A stretch of DNA of 64,000 bases, taken from positions 2,852,001-2,916,000 of the forward strand of contig NZ_LR215979.1 in the NCBI RefSeq assembly GCF_900683735.1, read 5' to 3'. Source of the DNA: Fusobacterium ulcerans ATCC 49185. Lineage in GTDB: Bacteria; Fusobacteriota; Fusobacteriia; Fusobacteriales; Fusobacteriaceae. Within the stretch, counting starts at the first letter, position 1, and every line of letters starts with the position of its first letter. The notes under the pieces are model-generated. The model made no database searches. It saw nothing but the letters and a program-made list of their open reading frames with translations, and was not told the origin of the DNA. This document shows, one piece after another, positions 44,037 to 53,819 of this stretch. The position numbers were made by a program, and so were the translations under genes.

Positions 44037-45428
44037 ATGGCAGTAAAGTATATTCCAGAACCATTTAGAATTAAAATGGTAGAACCAATCAAAATGCTTA
44101 CTAGAGAGGAAAGAATTCAAAAAATCAAGGAAGCAAACTATAATTTGTTTAATCTTAAAGGTGCAGATGTTTATATTGACCTTCTAACAGATTCTGGAAC
44201 AAATGCAATGAGCCATGATCAATGGTCAGGAGTTATGCGTGGAGATGAAGCTTATGCAGGTGCTTCAAGTTATTTTAAATTAGTAGATGCTGGTAAAGAT
44301 ATATTCAATTATGGCTTTATTCAACCAGTCCACCAAGGGCGTGCTGCTGAAAAAGTTCTGTTTCCTACATTTTTAAGTCCAGGAAAATTTGCTATTTCAA
44401 ATATGTTTTTTGATACAACTCGTGCTCATGTAATTTTAGCTGGAGCCCGTCCAATAGATTGTGTAATTGAAGAAGCTAAAGATCCTTCTCATCGTTGTAA
44501 GTTTAAAGGTAATATGGATGTTGAAAAAATGGAAAAAATAATTCTTGAAAAAGGACCTGAAAATATAGGGTTAATTGTTATGACAATTACAAATAACTCT
44601 GCTGGTGGCCAACCTGTTTCTATGAAAAATATTAGAGAAACTTCAGAGATATGTAAAAAATATGGTATTCCATTTAATATTGATGCTGCTCGTTATGCTG
44701 AGAATGCTTATTTTATTAAAAGAGATGAGGAAGGTTATCAAAATAAATCAATAAAAGATATCATTAGAGAAACTTTCAGTTATGCTGATATGTTTACTAT
44801 GTCCGCTAAAAAAGATACTATTGTAAATATGGGTGGACTTATAGGTGTTAAAGATCCTGAAAGCCCTCTTATTCTAAAAATAAAAGCTAATTGTATATCT
44901 TATGAAGGTTTCTTTACTTATGGCGGACTGGGAGGACGTGATCTCGAGGCCCTTGCTATAGGTCTTTATGAAGGAATTGATGAAGATTATTTAAAATACA
45001 GAAATGGGCAAATGGAATATTTAGCTTCTAGACTAGATGATGCTGGAATAGCTTACCAAGCTCCAATAGGTGGACATGGAGCATTTATAGATGCTAAAGC
45101 TATGTTTCCTCAAATTCCTTATAATGAATATCCAGGACAAGTCCTTGCAATTGAATTGTATATAGAAGCTGGAATAAGAACTTGTGATATTGGTTCTTAT
45201 ATGTTAGGAAATGACCCTGATACTGGGGAACAGTTAAAGGCAGACTTTGAATTTACCCGTCTTGCTATTCCTAGAAGGGTTTATACTCAATCTCATTTTG
45301 ATGTAATGGCTGACGCTATCATAGAAGTAAGCAAAAGAGCCCATGAAATTAAACGTGGATATAAAATTACTTGGGAACCACCTATTCTTCGTCATTTCCA
45401 AGCTTCTCTTGCTCCAATAGAAGAATAA
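44037..45428 (+). CDS. tnaA: Tryptophanase (beta-eliminating lyase)
   Basis: A 463-residue PLP-dependent beta-eliminating lyase. It has [67 protein letters not shown], and the PLP lysine in [19 protein letters not shown]. The segment [20 protein letters not shown] follows E. coli tryptophanase (GSFLLG) rather than tyrosine phenol-lyase (SMERG), so I favour tryptophan to indole, pyruvate and ammonia; tyrosine phenol-lyase remains possible. The ATG at 44037 is eight bases after GGAGG. The in-frame extension to 43986 falls in the leader structure and lacks a ribosome site. A strong terminator follows. Confidence 0.9.
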   Translation: MAVKYIPEPFRIKMVEPIKMLTREERIQKIKEANYNLFNLKGADVYIDLLTDSGTNAMSHDQWSGVMRGDEAYAGASSYFKLVDAGKDIFNYGFIQPVHQGRAAEKVLFPTFLSPGKFAISNMFFDTTRAHVILAGARPIDCVIEEAKDPSHRCKFKGNMDVEKMEKIILEKGPENIGLIVMTITNNSAGGQPVSMKNIRETSEICKKYGIPFNIDAARYAENAYFIKRDEEGYQNKSIKDIIRETFSYADMFTMSAKKDTIVNMGGLIGVKDPESPLILKIKANCISYEGFFTYGGLGGRDLEALAIGLYEGIDEDYLKYRNGQMEYLASRLDDAGIAYQAPIGGHGAFIDAKAMFPQIPYNEYPGQVLAIELYIEAGIRTCDIGSYMLGNDPDTGEQLKADFEFTRLAIPRRVYTQSHFDVMADAIIEVSKRAHEIKRGYKITWEPPILRHFQASLAPIEE

Positions 45429-45442
45429 TTAAATAATTACTA

Positions 45443-45481
45443 AAGGTTCTAGCTTTTTTAAAAATAGCTAGAACCTTTTTA
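45443..45481 (+). terminator. Terminator of the tryptophanase gene
   Basis: A perfect 13-base stem AAAGGTTCTAGCT (45443-45455) with AGCTAGAACCTTT (45467-45479), followed by Ts, begins 15 bases after the stop codon. Confidence 0.93.
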
Positions 45482-45612
45482 ATTTAAATTAGAAATCAAT
45501 TTCATCCTATTTAAACATAGATTTAAAAATATTTTTTACAATTTTTCTATTTATAATACACAACTTTTATGGTAATATATAATAAAAAGCATTTTATGAT
45601 TAGGAGATATCT

Positions 45613-47001
45613 ATGGACAATAATAATAAATATCTACATCTTCATATTTTCGAAAGAGTTTCTTCTATGACTGATGATGGCTTTATTGTTGTAAATAGAG
45701 CTGGAGAAGTTATTCATATCAACAAAAAATATTGCAACTTTTTAGGTACTACTGAGGAAAAAGCTCTTGGCAGATCAATTTTTGAGATTATTCCAAACAG
45801 TAAAATGCTTGAAGTAATGGAAAAACGTTATTGTGAAGAATGTGTAATTCAAACTTATATCTTGGGAATTGAAAAAGAAGGATCTGCTATTGTAAGCCGT
45901 TCATATGTTGAAAATGAAGAGGGAGAAGTTATAGCTGGAGTAGCTCAGATAAAATTTAGGCTTCAAACTCTCGATGTTGCTAAAAAATTAATGAAGGAAT
46001 ATGCTGAACTTGAGTATTATAAAGAAGAATACATCAATGCAGCAAAAGAAAATTATTGTTTTGATAAAATAGTAGGTAAATCTCAATCTTTCCTTACTGT
46101 AAAAAAAATTGGTTTAAAAGCTTCCAAAACAAATTTTCCTGTTCTTATCACTGGTAAAACTGGAACTGGGAAAGAGGTATTTGCCAGAGCTATTCATACA
46201 AGTGGAGACAGAGCAGACAAACCTATGATAAGTATAAACTGTGCTGCTATTCCAGAAGCTCTTCTGGAATCTGAATTGTTTGGTTATGAAGAAGGATCTT
46301 TTACAGGGGCAAAAAAGGGTGGAAAAAAAGGTAAGTTTTTTATTGCCAATGGAGGGACAATCTTTTTAGATGAAATTGGTGATATGCCTCTTCCTATGCA
46401 GGGAAAACTTCTGAGAGTTCTTCAAGAAAAAGAAATTGACCCTATTGGAAGTGTAAATTCTATCCCTATTGATGTAAGAATTATTGCAGCTACAAGAAAA
46501 AATCTTCCAGAAATGATTGAAAAAGACCTATTCAGAGAAGACTTATATTATAGATTAAATGTCATAAATATAGAAATGCCTTCTTTAAGTGAAAGAAAAG
46601 AAGATATTCTGGAGCTTGCAGGTTATTTTCTGACTAAACTGAATCTTGAATATAAAACTGTAAAAGGTTTTTCAAAGGAAGTGAAAAACTGTCTTAAAAA
46701 TTATCCATGGCCTGGAAATATCAGAGAACTAGACAATGTCATAAAAAGTGCTTATGCAATAAATGATAGTTTTTTAATTGAACTTGATGATCTCCCTGCA
46801 AAAATGTATAATAAACGATACTCTGATATTGAAAATAAAAATCTAAATTTTCAGGAGAAAATAAATTCTTATGAAAAACTTCTTATAGAAGAATTTTTAA
46901 AAAAATATCATTGGAACTGTAGTGAAGCAGCAGAAAAAATGGGAATTCATAGAAGCGTTCTCTATAAAAAAATTAAAAAATTTGATATAAAAAAAAGTTA
47001 A
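45613..47001 (+). CDS. Sigma-54-dependent transcriptional activator with PAS domain
   Basis: This 462-residue enhancer-binding protein has an N-terminal PAS sensor (about residues 10-120, DDGFIVVNRAGEVIHINKKY), an AAA+ domain with Walker A GKTGTGKE (181-188), a central FLDEIGDMPLPMQGKLLRVL and a Fis-type helix-turn-helix (SEAAEKMGIHRSVLYKKIKK). The sigma-54 contact loop reads GSFTGA (228-233) instead of GAFTGA. Its gene is convergent with the 53.8-47.1 kb acid-CoA operon, whose promoter is of the sigma-54 type, so it is the likely activator of that operon. A small carboxylic acid is a plausible PAS ligand, by inference. Confidence 0.9.
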   Translation: MDNNNKYLHLHIFERVSSMTDDGFIVVNRAGEVIHINKKYCNFLGTTEEKALGRSIFEIIPNSKMLEVMEKRYCEECVIQTYILGIEKEGSAIVSRSYVENEEGEVIAGVAQIKFRLQTLDVAKKLMKEYAELEYYKEEYINAAKENYCFDKIVGKSQSFLTVKKIGLKASKTNFPVLITGKTGTGKEVFARAIHTSGDRADKPMISINCAAIPEALLESELFGYEEGSFTGAKKGGKKGKFFIANGGTIFLDEIGDMPLPMQGKLLRVLQEKEIDPIGSVNSIPIDVRIIAATRKNLPEMIEKDLFREDLYYRLNVINIEMPSLSERKEDILELAGYFLTKLNLEYKTVKGFSKEVKNCLKNYPWPGNIRELDNVIKSAYAINDSFLIELDDLPAKMYNKRYSDIENKNLNFQEKINSYEKLLIEEFLKKYHWNCSEAAEKMGIHRSVLYKKIKKFDIKKS

Positions 47002-47007
47002 AAAAAT

Positions 47008-47038
47008 AAAGACCTCGAATTCTTTAGAAGAGGTCTTT
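47008..47038. terminator. Two-way terminator between activator and etfA
   Basis: AAAGACCTC (47008-47016) pairs with GAGGTCTTT (47030-47038). T-runs follow on both strands, fitting the convergent genes on either side. Confidence 0.88.
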
Positions 47039-47057
47039 TTTTATGAAAGTTTTTATT

Positions 47058-48026
47058 TTAAGATTTTTTACTTTTCATAAACTCAATAATTCTAGGAATA
47101 ACATCAAATAGATCTGCTACAATTCCAAAATCTGATGAACGAAATGATTCTGCATTAGGGTTATTATTCACCATAATAATATGCCTTGCTTGGCGTACTC
47201 CTGCCATATGCTGCATTGCCCCTGATATACCAAAGCCAAGATACAATTCTGGCTTGATAATTTTTCCTGTCTGTCCTATTTTTTCATATTCAGGCCGCCA
47301 GCCATTATCTACTACAGATCTGGTTACTCCTATAGTTGCTCCTAATAAGTCTGCCAGTTCTTCTATCATTGAAAAATTCTCTTTATTTTTAATTCCCTTT
47401 CCTACTCCAATGACTATCTTAGCATTTTCCAAAGGGTGCTTTTGCAATATTTTTTCTTCTCTTGATTCCACTGTAAATAAAATTTCATTATCTTTTTCTG
47501 TATCCACATCTATATATTCTATATCCCTTGATACAGGTCTTTTTTCATCTTTCTTATATATGTTAGAGGATACTGTAACTACAATAGAATTATTCTCTGT
47601 AGTAAATTTTTGTATTGCTCTTGTTCCATACAAGAATCTTTTCCATAAAATATTTTTCCCATCAATTTTAAAATCTATAATATTAGGTGCAAATTTCCAT
47701 TTATATATACTTGCTAAATATGGTGCCAGTTCTCTTTCAAAGATTGAATTTCCCATCACTATGCAATCAATATTTATAATATTTGAAATTTTCTTAAAGA
47801 ATGAGCTTGTTTTTTTTAAAGTGTCTTCCTTGCTGTCTTCTAAAATAAATATTTTATCAATTTCCCATTTTTCAATTTTATTCTTTATTAATAATTTCTT
47901 TTCTTTTGACACAGCTGCATAGAGTTTTCCATCTGTTGCTTTTTTCCATGAACAGGCAATATTAATTAATTCCTGAGTTTTTTCTGATAAATCTATATTC
48001 CCATGAAGATACAGCAATATATTCAT
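47058..48026 (-). CDS. etfA: Electron transfer flavoprotein alpha subunit
   Basis: A 322-residue EtfA. The C-terminal FAD-binding domain is clear: VIGVGKGIKNKENFSMIEEL, GATIGVTRSVVDNGWRPEYE, IGQTGKIIKPELYLGFGISG, AMQHMAGVRQARHIIMVNNN and a final SDFGIVADLFDVIPRIIEFM. With EtfB it forms a heterodimer passing electrons between acyl-CoA dehydrogenase and other carriers; in anaerobes the complex often bifurcates electrons from NADH to ferredoxin. The gene is the last of the operon, ten bases after etfB. Confidence 0.94.
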   Translation of the reverse strand: MNILLYLHGNIDLSEKTQELINIACSWKKATDGKLYAAVSKEKKLLIKNKIEKWEIDKIFILEDSKEDTLKKTSSFFKKISNIINIDCIVMGNSIFERELAPYLASIYKWKFAPNIIDFKIDGKNILWKRFLYGTRAIQKFTTENNSIVVTVSSNIYKKDEKRPVSRDIEYIDVDTEKDNEILFTVESREEKILQKHPLENAKIVIGVGKGIKNKENFSMIEELADLLGATIGVTRSVVDNGWRPEYEKIGQTGKIIKPELYLGFGISGAMQHMAGVRQARHIIMVNNNPNAESFRSSDFGIVADLFDVIPRIIEFMKSKKS

Positions 48027-48035
48027 ACATCCTCC

Positions 48036-48764
48036 TTAGTCAATCAGCTTCCATTTTTTCATGTAGTCTAGTAATTTTTCTGTTCCTTTGTCTGCTGTTA
48101 TATTCTTATAAATTTCCAATCTTCTATAAATATCCTGGTATACAACTTTTTCATCTTCTTTGGAAATGATATTTTCATAATAAACATCTCTTATCATTTT
48201 ATCTTTGATTGACATAATATTGTTGATTGAGGGGTATTCTGGTTCATATACATTTTGACTGAATGCAAAAATACCATTCTTTAGAATTTTAATTGTATCT
48301 ATTGTTTCTTCCTTTTCTCTTTCAGCTATAAAGTAGAAATTTTGGTAATCAATTGAAAGCAGATGAGAATAAATAGGAAGTTCCAATAATACTCCCAGTC
48401 TGCTTGGAAGCTCCTCTCTATCATCATTGACATCTCTATTTCCCATCAAAATAGCATCATATTTCTCTTCTTTTATCTCCCTTGCTAAAAACTCTGCTAT
48501 TTCTTCAATATTTTTTTCAGGGTAATATACAAAAATTCCTCTATCTCCCCCAAGTCCTAAAGCAGTCCTTAACCCATATTGTGTTTTTCTATGAGATAAA
48601 AATAAGCATACTATCTCTCCCCCATATTTTTCTTTTATTTTTTTAGCTTGAAGCAATGCATATTCATCATAAGGATTTAGTATTCTCTTCTCCTTTAAAT
48701 TTTTCTCTGTTAAAAGTTCATCTGTAGGAAAAGTTTCACGAATCAAAACTAATAATTTTTTCAT
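48036..48764 (-). CDS. etfB: Electron transfer flavoprotein beta subunit
   Basis: A 242-residue EtfB with the adenine-nucleotide-binding alpha/beta fold: ILNPYDEYALLQAKKIKEKY near residue 28, FLSHRKTQYGLRTALGLGGD and DAILMGNRDVNDDREELPSR. It is somewhat shorter than the usual 250-260 residues and its GNRDVNDDREELPSRL differs from the DGDTAQVGP stretch of common housekeeping EtfB, so this is a specialised paralogue. It lies 72 bp after the acyl-CoA dehydrogenase, across a hairpin, and ten bases before etfA. Confidence 0.88.
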   Translation of the reverse strand: MKKLLVLIRETFPTDELLTEKNLKEKRILNPYDEYALLQAKKIKEKYGGEIVCLFLSHRKTQYGLRTALGLGGDRGIFVYYPEKNIEEIAEFLAREIKEEKYDAILMGNRDVNDDREELPSRLGVLLELPIYSHLLSIDYQNFYFIAEREKEETIDTIKILKNGIFAFSQNVYEPEYPSINNIMSIKDKMIRDVYYENIISKEDEKVVYQDIYRRLEIYKNITADKGTEKLLDYMKKWKLID

Positions 48765-48792
48765 GGTTGATCTCCTGTTTTATTTTAAAAAT

Positions 48793-48815
48793 AAGGGACG
48801 CTGACTGCATCCCTT
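48793..48815 (-). terminator. Internal hairpin between acyl-CoA dehydrogenase and etfB
   Basis: On the minus strand AAGGGATGC pairs with GCGTCCCTT (nine positions, one G-T pair) around a five-base loop, followed by ATTTTTAAAA. It lies inside the operon, so it is probably a partial terminator or mRNA stabiliser that separates the levels of the dehydrogenase from the Etf pair. Confidence 0.7.
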
Positions 48816-48836
48816 AATATATTTTATTTTGTATAA

Positions 48837-49988
48837 TTATCTTAAGATTGCTCCTGAAATAACAAGTTTCTGTATCTCATTTGTTCCTTCGTAAATTTGA
48901 GTAATTTTAGAATCCCTCATCATTCTTTCTACTGGGTGATCCATTGTAAATCCTGTTCCTCCCAGTACTTGAACTGCTTCTGTTGTCACTTCCATTGCTG
49001 TATTTGTTGCTGTTAATTTAGCTACTGCTGCTGGAATACTATATGATTCATGTTGATCTTTTGTCCATGCTGCTTTCAATGTTACTGCTTCTGCTGCCTC
49101 TATCTTAGCATACATATCTGCCAGTTTAAAAGCAATTACCTGTTGTTTTGCTATTGGTCTTCCAAATTGTACTCTTTCTTTTGAATAATTCAGTGCATAT
49201 TCATATGCTCCCTTTGCTATTCCTGTAGCATGAGCTGCTACCCCTATTCTTCCACTATCTAAAGTTGCCATGGCAATTTTAAATCCGCTTCCTTCTTTTC
49301 CTAATAAATTTTCTTTAGGTACTTCTAAGTTTTCCATTTCTATAACATTTTGAACAGATGCTCTGATTCCCATTTTCTTTTCTCTCTTTACAAATTTTAT
49401 TCCTGGGAAATTTTTAGCTTCAACTATAAATGCTGAAATTCCTTTTGTTCCTTGTGATGGGTCAGTCATTGCAAATACTACAATAATATCTGCAAACTCT
49501 CCATTTGTTGTAAAACATTTAGTTCCATTTAATATATATTTATCCCCCTGCAGTACTGCTGTACATTGGCTTGCTCCAGCATCGCTTCCTGCACATGGTT
49601 CAGTCAGTCCAAATGCTGCTATATATTCTCCTGAACATAATTTAGGTAAATATTTTTTCTTTTGCTCTTCATTTCCAAAATTATATATTGGCCCTGTTCC
49701 CAATGAAATATGTACAGAATAAGAAATTCCCACTGAAGCATCTACTTTATTTAATTCAAACCCTGCCAGAGCATATTCTACATATCCCAGTCCTGCTCCT
49801 CCATATTCTTTTGCATATGGAAGTCCCATCAGACCAAGTTTTCCCATTTTCTTTAAAATATCTTTTGTTCCTAGAAAATCTTCATTTAAATCTCTCTCTT
49901 TTGCCCCTGGCGCTACTTCTTTTTCTGAAAACTCTCTAACCATTTGACATATTCTTTGTTGCTCCTCTGATAATCTTAAATCGTACAT
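48837..49988 (-). CDS. Short-chain (butyryl-type) acyl-CoA dehydrogenase
   Basis: This 383-residue flavoprotein is a complete acyl-CoA dehydrogenase. It has AAFGLTEPCAGSDAGASQCT near residue 125, KCFTTNGEFADIIVVFAMTD, RVQFGRPIAKQQVIAFKLAD and the catalytic Glu in TQIYEGTNEIQKLVISGAIL. Length and motifs match butyryl-CoA dehydrogenases of clostridia and fusobacteria. With EtfBA it would reduce crotonyl-CoA (or a related enoyl-CoA) to the saturated acyl-CoA. Its position after the CoA-transferase and crotonase supports short-chain substrates. Chain-length preference cannot be read. Confidence 0.93.
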   Translation of the reverse strand: MYDLRLSEEQQRICQMVREFSEKEVAPGAKERDLNEDFLGTKDILKKMGKLGLMGLPYAKEYGGAGLGYVEYALAGFELNKVDASVGISYSVHISLGTGPIYNFGNEEQKKKYLPKLCSGEYIAAFGLTEPCAGSDAGASQCTAVLQGDKYILNGTKCFTTNGEFADIIVVFAMTDPSQGTKGISAFIVEAKNFPGIKFVKREKKMGIRASVQNVIEMENLEVPKENLLGKEGSGFKIAMATLDSGRIGVAAHATGIAKGAYEYALNYSKERVQFGRPIAKQQVIAFKLADMYAKIEAAEAVTLKAAWTKDQHESYSIPAAVAKLTATNTAMEVTTEAVQVLGGTGFTMDHPVERMMRDSKITQIYEGTNEIQKLVISGAILR

Positions 49989-50026
49989 ATTTTATCCCTC
50001 CTGATTTATTATAAGTTATTATATTT

Positions 50027-51580
50027 TTATTTAAGTTTCATTAGTTCATCTTTAAATATTCTTTCATCCATTATTTTTATTCCATTTTGTGGTATTTTCG
50101 GTTCAAAATCCATATAAGGAAGAATATCTTTTTCATAGCAGATTCCTGGAGCAATTTCTGTAATATATACTCCATCTTCCTTCAATTCAAATACAGCTCT
50201 TTCTGTTATATACATTACAGGCTGGTTTATTTCTCCAGCATATATTCCACTAAATGTTATCTGTTCCACTTCTTTTACAAATTTCTTTGAAGTTCCTTCT
50301 TGAAGAATAACCAGCTCTCCATTTTTTATTTCCTGCTTTAAACCTTTTGTAGTGAAAGTTCCGCAAAAATATACTTTTTTAGCATTTTGACTAATATTTA
50401 TAAAACCGCCACATCCTACAACTCTTCCAGAAAATTTACTCACATTTATATTTCCATTTTCATCTGTCTGAGCAAGTCCTAGAAATGCCTGATCTACTCC
50501 GCCACCATCATAAAAATCAAATTGATAAGGTTCATCTAAAATACATTCAGGATTTACTGACCCTCCAAAACGCATTCCTCCTTGAGGAACTCCTCCTATT
50601 GCTCCTGCCTCAACAGTAAGAGTCATTTTTTCTCCTATTCCCTCTTCATTTGCGACACAAGAAATAAATTCAGGAATTCCTATTCCTAGATTTACAACTG
50701 AATTTTCCTGCAGTTCCATAGCTGCTCTACGGGCAATTATTTTTTTAGCATTTAGTTCTACTGGGGCTAACCCTGAAAGAGGAACTCTTGTAAGACCAGC
50801 CATACTTGAATCATATTCACAGCCAAAACATTGTTCATGTTCTTCAGGTTTAGAAATAACAACAGCATCTACATATATTTTAGGTATTTTAACAAGTTTA
50901 GGGTTGAGAGACCCTGCTTCAACTATTTTTTCCACTTGAACTATAACTATTCCCCCAGAATTTTTACACGCCTGAGCAATAGCTGTCATTTCCAGAGTTG
51001 CTACTTCTTTATCCATACTGATATTTCCATTTTCATCTGCATAAGTCCCTCTCAGGAAGCATACATCTACTGGAAATGCCTTATATAAAAGTTTTTCCTG
51101 TCCCTTTATATTAATAACTTCAACTAAATCTTCTGTAGTTATTTCATTTAATTTCCCTCCCTCAATTCTTGGGTCAACAAATGTATTTAATCCAACATGA
51201 GTTATTGTTCCTATTCTTTTTCCAGCTATATCTCTAAATAACTGAGATAAAGTTCCCTGAGGAAAATTATATGCTTCTATTTCGTTATTCATAGAGAGCT
51301 CTCCAAGTCCTGGAGTCATATTCCAATGTCCTCCAACAACTCTCTTTATCATTCCTTTATGTGCAAAATGCCCTGCTCCCCGTTCTCCTTTATTTCCTTG
51401 TGCAGAAACATAATAGAAATTAAGATTATTGGGATGGCCTGTTTCTAAAAATCTTTTTTCCAATGCTTCACTTAAAGTTTCTGGACAGCAGCTTCCAACA
51501 AACCCACTTGTAACTATATTTACTCCATCTTTAACTAAAGCTGCTGCTTCTGATGGCTGTAATACTCTCACTTTTCCCAT
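50027..51580 (-). CDS. Fused alpha-beta acyl-CoA:acetate CoA-transferase
   Basis: This 517-residue family I CoA-transferase has both subunits in one chain. The N-terminal part has VNIVTSGFVGSCCPETLSEA and the C-terminal part carries the catalytic glutamate in LTVEAGAIGGVPQGGMRFGG, as in propionate CoA-transferase and YdiF. It activates a short carboxylic acid by exchange with acetyl-CoA or a similar donor. The start at 51578-51580 has GGGAG nine bases upstream; an ATG three codons earlier abuts that site. It lies between crotonase and acyl-CoA dehydrogenase, so 3-hydroxybutyrate or crotonate are likely acids by inference. Confidence 0.92.
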   Translation of the reverse strand: MGKVRVLQPSEAAALVKDGVNIVTSGFVGSCCPETLSEALEKRFLETGHPNNLNFYYVSAQGNKGERGAGHFAHKGMIKRVVGGHWNMTPGLGELSMNNEIEAYNFPQGTLSQLFRDIAGKRIGTITHVGLNTFVDPRIEGGKLNEITTEDLVEVINIKGQEKLLYKAFPVDVCFLRGTYADENGNISMDKEVATLEMTAIAQACKNSGGIVIVQVEKIVEAGSLNPKLVKIPKIYVDAVVISKPEEHEQCFGCEYDSSMAGLTRVPLSGLAPVELNAKKIIARRAAMELQENSVVNLGIGIPEFISCVANEEGIGEKMTLTVEAGAIGGVPQGGMRFGGSVNPECILDEPYQFDFYDGGGVDQAFLGLAQTDENGNINVSKFSGRVVGCGGFINISQNAKKVYFCGTFTTKGLKQEIKNGELVILQEGTSKKFVKEVEQITFSGIYAGEINQPVMYITERAVFELKEDGVYITEIAPGICYEKDILPYMDFEPKIPQNGIKIMDERIFKDELMKLK

Positions 51581-51602
51581 ATGTTTCATCTCCCTATTTA
51601 TA

Positions 51603-52379
51603 TTAGAAATTTTTAAATTCAGCTTTTCTTTTATTTAAGAAAGCTTCCATACCTTCTTTTTGGTCTTCTGTTGCAAAGCAAAGACCAAACATATCAGCTT
51701 CATATTTATAAGCAGATTCCATATCCATATTCATTCCATTATTAATAGCTGCTTTTGCAAGGCTTACCCCAAACATACCTTTTGACATTATTTTTCTTGC
51801 CATTTCTTCTGTTGCTGGCATAAGTTCTTCAGGCTTCACAACTTTATTTACAAGTCCTATTTCATATGCTCTCTGTGCATCTATCATATCAGTTGTAAAT
51901 ATTAATTCTTTAGCTATTCCTTTTCCAACCAGCCTTGGAAGTCTTTGAGTTCCTGCAAACCCAGGGAGTATTCCCAAATTAACTTCTGGCTGTCCAAATT
52001 TTGCTTTCTCAGAAGCTATTCTTAAATCACAAGCCATAGAAAGTTCACATCCTCCTCCTAGTGCATATCCATTTACTGCTGCAATAACCACTTGAGGCAT
52101 TTGTTCAATTTTTGAGAAAACTTTTTGAGCATTTAAAGCAAGCTCTCTTCCCTCCATAGCATTTAAATTATGCATTTCTGCAATATCCGCTCCTGCAACA
52201 AATGATTTTTCTCCAGAACCTGTAATAATAACAACTTTTATATCTTTTCTTTTTTCAACAGAGCTTATTACCTCTCCCAGCTCATTAACAGTTTGTGAAT
52301 TCAAAGCATTGAGAGCTTTTGGCCTGTTGATAGTTATAAACATAATTCCATCTTTTTCATTAAATAATACATTTTCCAT
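51603..52379 (-). CDS. Enoyl-CoA hydratase (crotonase type)
   Basis: A 258-residue crotonase. SFVAGADIAEMHNLNAMEGR supplies the first oxyanion-hole segment, NGYALGGGCELSMACDLRIA the second, and GQPEVNLGILPGFAGTQRLP the catalytic region, all close to clostridial 3-hydroxybutyryl-CoA dehydratase. It interconverts 3-hydroxyacyl-CoA and trans-2-enoyl-CoA. The ATG at 52377-52379 has AAGGAGG eight bases before it, so the twelve residues upstream are not part of the protein. It is second in the operon. Confidence 0.94.
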   Translation of the reverse strand: MENVLFNEKDGIMFITINRPKALNALNSQTVNELGEVISSVEKRKDIKVVIITGSGEKSFVAGADIAEMHNLNAMEGRELALNAQKVFSKIEQMPQVVIAAVNGYALGGGCELSMACDLRIASEKAKFGQPEVNLGILPGFAGTQRLPRLVGKGIAKELIFTTDMIDAQRAYEIGLVNKVVKPEELMPATEEMARKIMSKGMFGVSLAKAAINNGMNMDMESAYKYEADMFGLCFATEDQKEGMEAFLNKRKAEFKNF

Positions 52380-52448
52380 TTTGCTTCCTCCTTGAATATT
52401 TTCCTTAGTTATCATTTTTTATATTTATCTCATTAAAAATTTTTTACT

Positions 52449-53771
52449 CTATGGCAGATTTGGAAAGAATGTAAATAAAACAACTGCTACTGCTGTTCCT
52501 ACCAGTGGTGTAAATACTGTAAGCCAGAATACAGGCATATATGCATCTTTATGTGTTTCATTGCATAAACTGTTAGTTACAGTAACTATATATCCATTAT
52601 GTGGCAGTGAATCTAAAGCAGCTGATGCTATTGACATTGTTCTGTGAAGAGCTGCTGCTGAAATTCCCTTTGCCATAAATGCTGGTCCCAATAGTGGTGT
52701 TGCTATTCCAAGTCCACCTGATGCTGACCCGCATACCCCTGCAATGACTGTTGTTCCAACTGCTGCTCCAAGGATTTTTGGTCCTGGAAAATTTACCATT
52801 GTATTTACTATTTCAGGAAAAGCTGTTGTTGACTTTACAACTGACCCAAAAGCTACAACTGCACAAGTATTGGTAATTGCAAGTATTGTTGTTTTACAAG
52901 TTTCTCCAAGATTATCTAGTACTTTTGAATTATCTTGATACTTATTTAATAATATGTATGTAAGAAATGTTCCTAAAAATACTCCTACTTCAATTGGTAT
53001 AATTGTTTTTCCATTTATTTTTATGTTTATTGAAATGATACAAACCAGAAGTGGAATAAGAGCTATCCAGCCATTAGGTAAATCTTCTTCTTTGTCATCA
53101 AATGCATCCATTGGCTTAGCCACGAAATGCTTCCCTTGTTTCTTTTCCTTATCTACCATTCTGAATAAAAGGAAACTTCCAAGGACCAACATAACTGCAC
53201 AGGCAATTACCCCATTCACAAGTCCTGCCATTAAGTCTGTTCCTAAATATTGACTTGGAATAATATTTTGTATCTGAGGTGTCCCAGGGACAACCATTGC
53301 AAATGTACTGCATCCAAAACAAAGTGCTGCTGGTATAAATCTTCTTGGAATATCAGCTTCTCTAAATACTTCCAATGCTATAGGAAATACTGCAAAACTT
53401 GCAACAAACATACTCACTCCTCCATAGAGAAGAATTCCACAAGCAAGAGGAATTGATATTAAAGCTTTATCTTTCCCCAAAAATTTTATAATCATTTTAG
53501 CTATTGCCTTAGCACCATTTGTAATTTCCATCATTTTTCCCATTGCTGTTCCTGCAAGAAATATGAAAAAATTATTTTTAAAGAAATCTACAAACCCACC
53601 CATATAATCAAATTTTAAAGCAGTGTAAAGATTCATTCCACCTGTTATTGCCACTATTGAAGAACATAAAATTGCAATAACAAATATATTTACTCCTCTC
53701 ATTACAAGATAAATTAATAGTGATAACCCCACAATTATCCCTATTAAACTCACTATTACTGGAACTGTCAT
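52449..53771 (-). CDS. GntP-family acid permease
   Basis: A 440-residue permease with about twelve membrane segments, including GGVSMFVASFAVFPIALEVF, FGCSTFAMVVPGTPQIQNII, VCGSASGGLGIATPLLGPAF and ALHRTMSIASAALDSLPHNG. The family carries gluconate, related sugar acids and 3-hydroxybutyrate with protons. The SLPHNG segment resembles that of hydroxybutyrate-type permeases, and the CoA-transferase, crotonase and dehydrogenase downstream fit a short hydroxy- or enoic acid. It is the first gene of the operon, 49 bases after a sigma-54 promoter. Confidence 0.88.
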   Translation of the reverse strand: MTVPVIVSLIGIIVGLSLLIYLVMRGVNIFVIAILCSSIVAITGGMNLYTALKFDYMGGFVDFFKNNFFIFLAGTAMGKMMEITNGAKAIAKMIIKFLGKDKALISIPLACGILLYGGVSMFVASFAVFPIALEVFREADIPRRFIPAALCFGCSTFAMVVPGTPQIQNIIPSQYLGTDLMAGLVNGVIACAVMLVLGSFLLFRMVDKEKKQGKHFVAKPMDAFDDKEEDLPNGWIALIPLLVCIISINIKINGKTIIPIEVGVFLGTFLTYILLNKYQDNSKVLDNLGETCKTTILAITNTCAVVAFGSVVKSTTAFPEIVNTMVNFPGPKILGAAVGTTVIAGVCGSASGGLGIATPLLGPAFMAKGISAAALHRTMSIASAALDSLPHNGYIVTVTNSLCNETHKDAYMPVFWLTVFTPLVGTAVAVVLFTFFPNLP

Positions 53772-53819
53772 TAATATACCACCTCTTCCCTCATAATTTT
53801 TTCTATGCTTATATATAAA

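Noticed and set aside
44037-45428. Tyrosine phenol-lyase as the primary call
   Set aside because: The segment around [20 protein letters not shown] follows tryptophanase, not the SMERG form of tyrosine phenol-lyase; kept only as an alternative.
47254-47922. 222-codon plus-strand open frame
   Set aside because: It lies opposite etfA, and its hydrophobic, serine-rich composition is typical of antisense reading of AT-rich genes.
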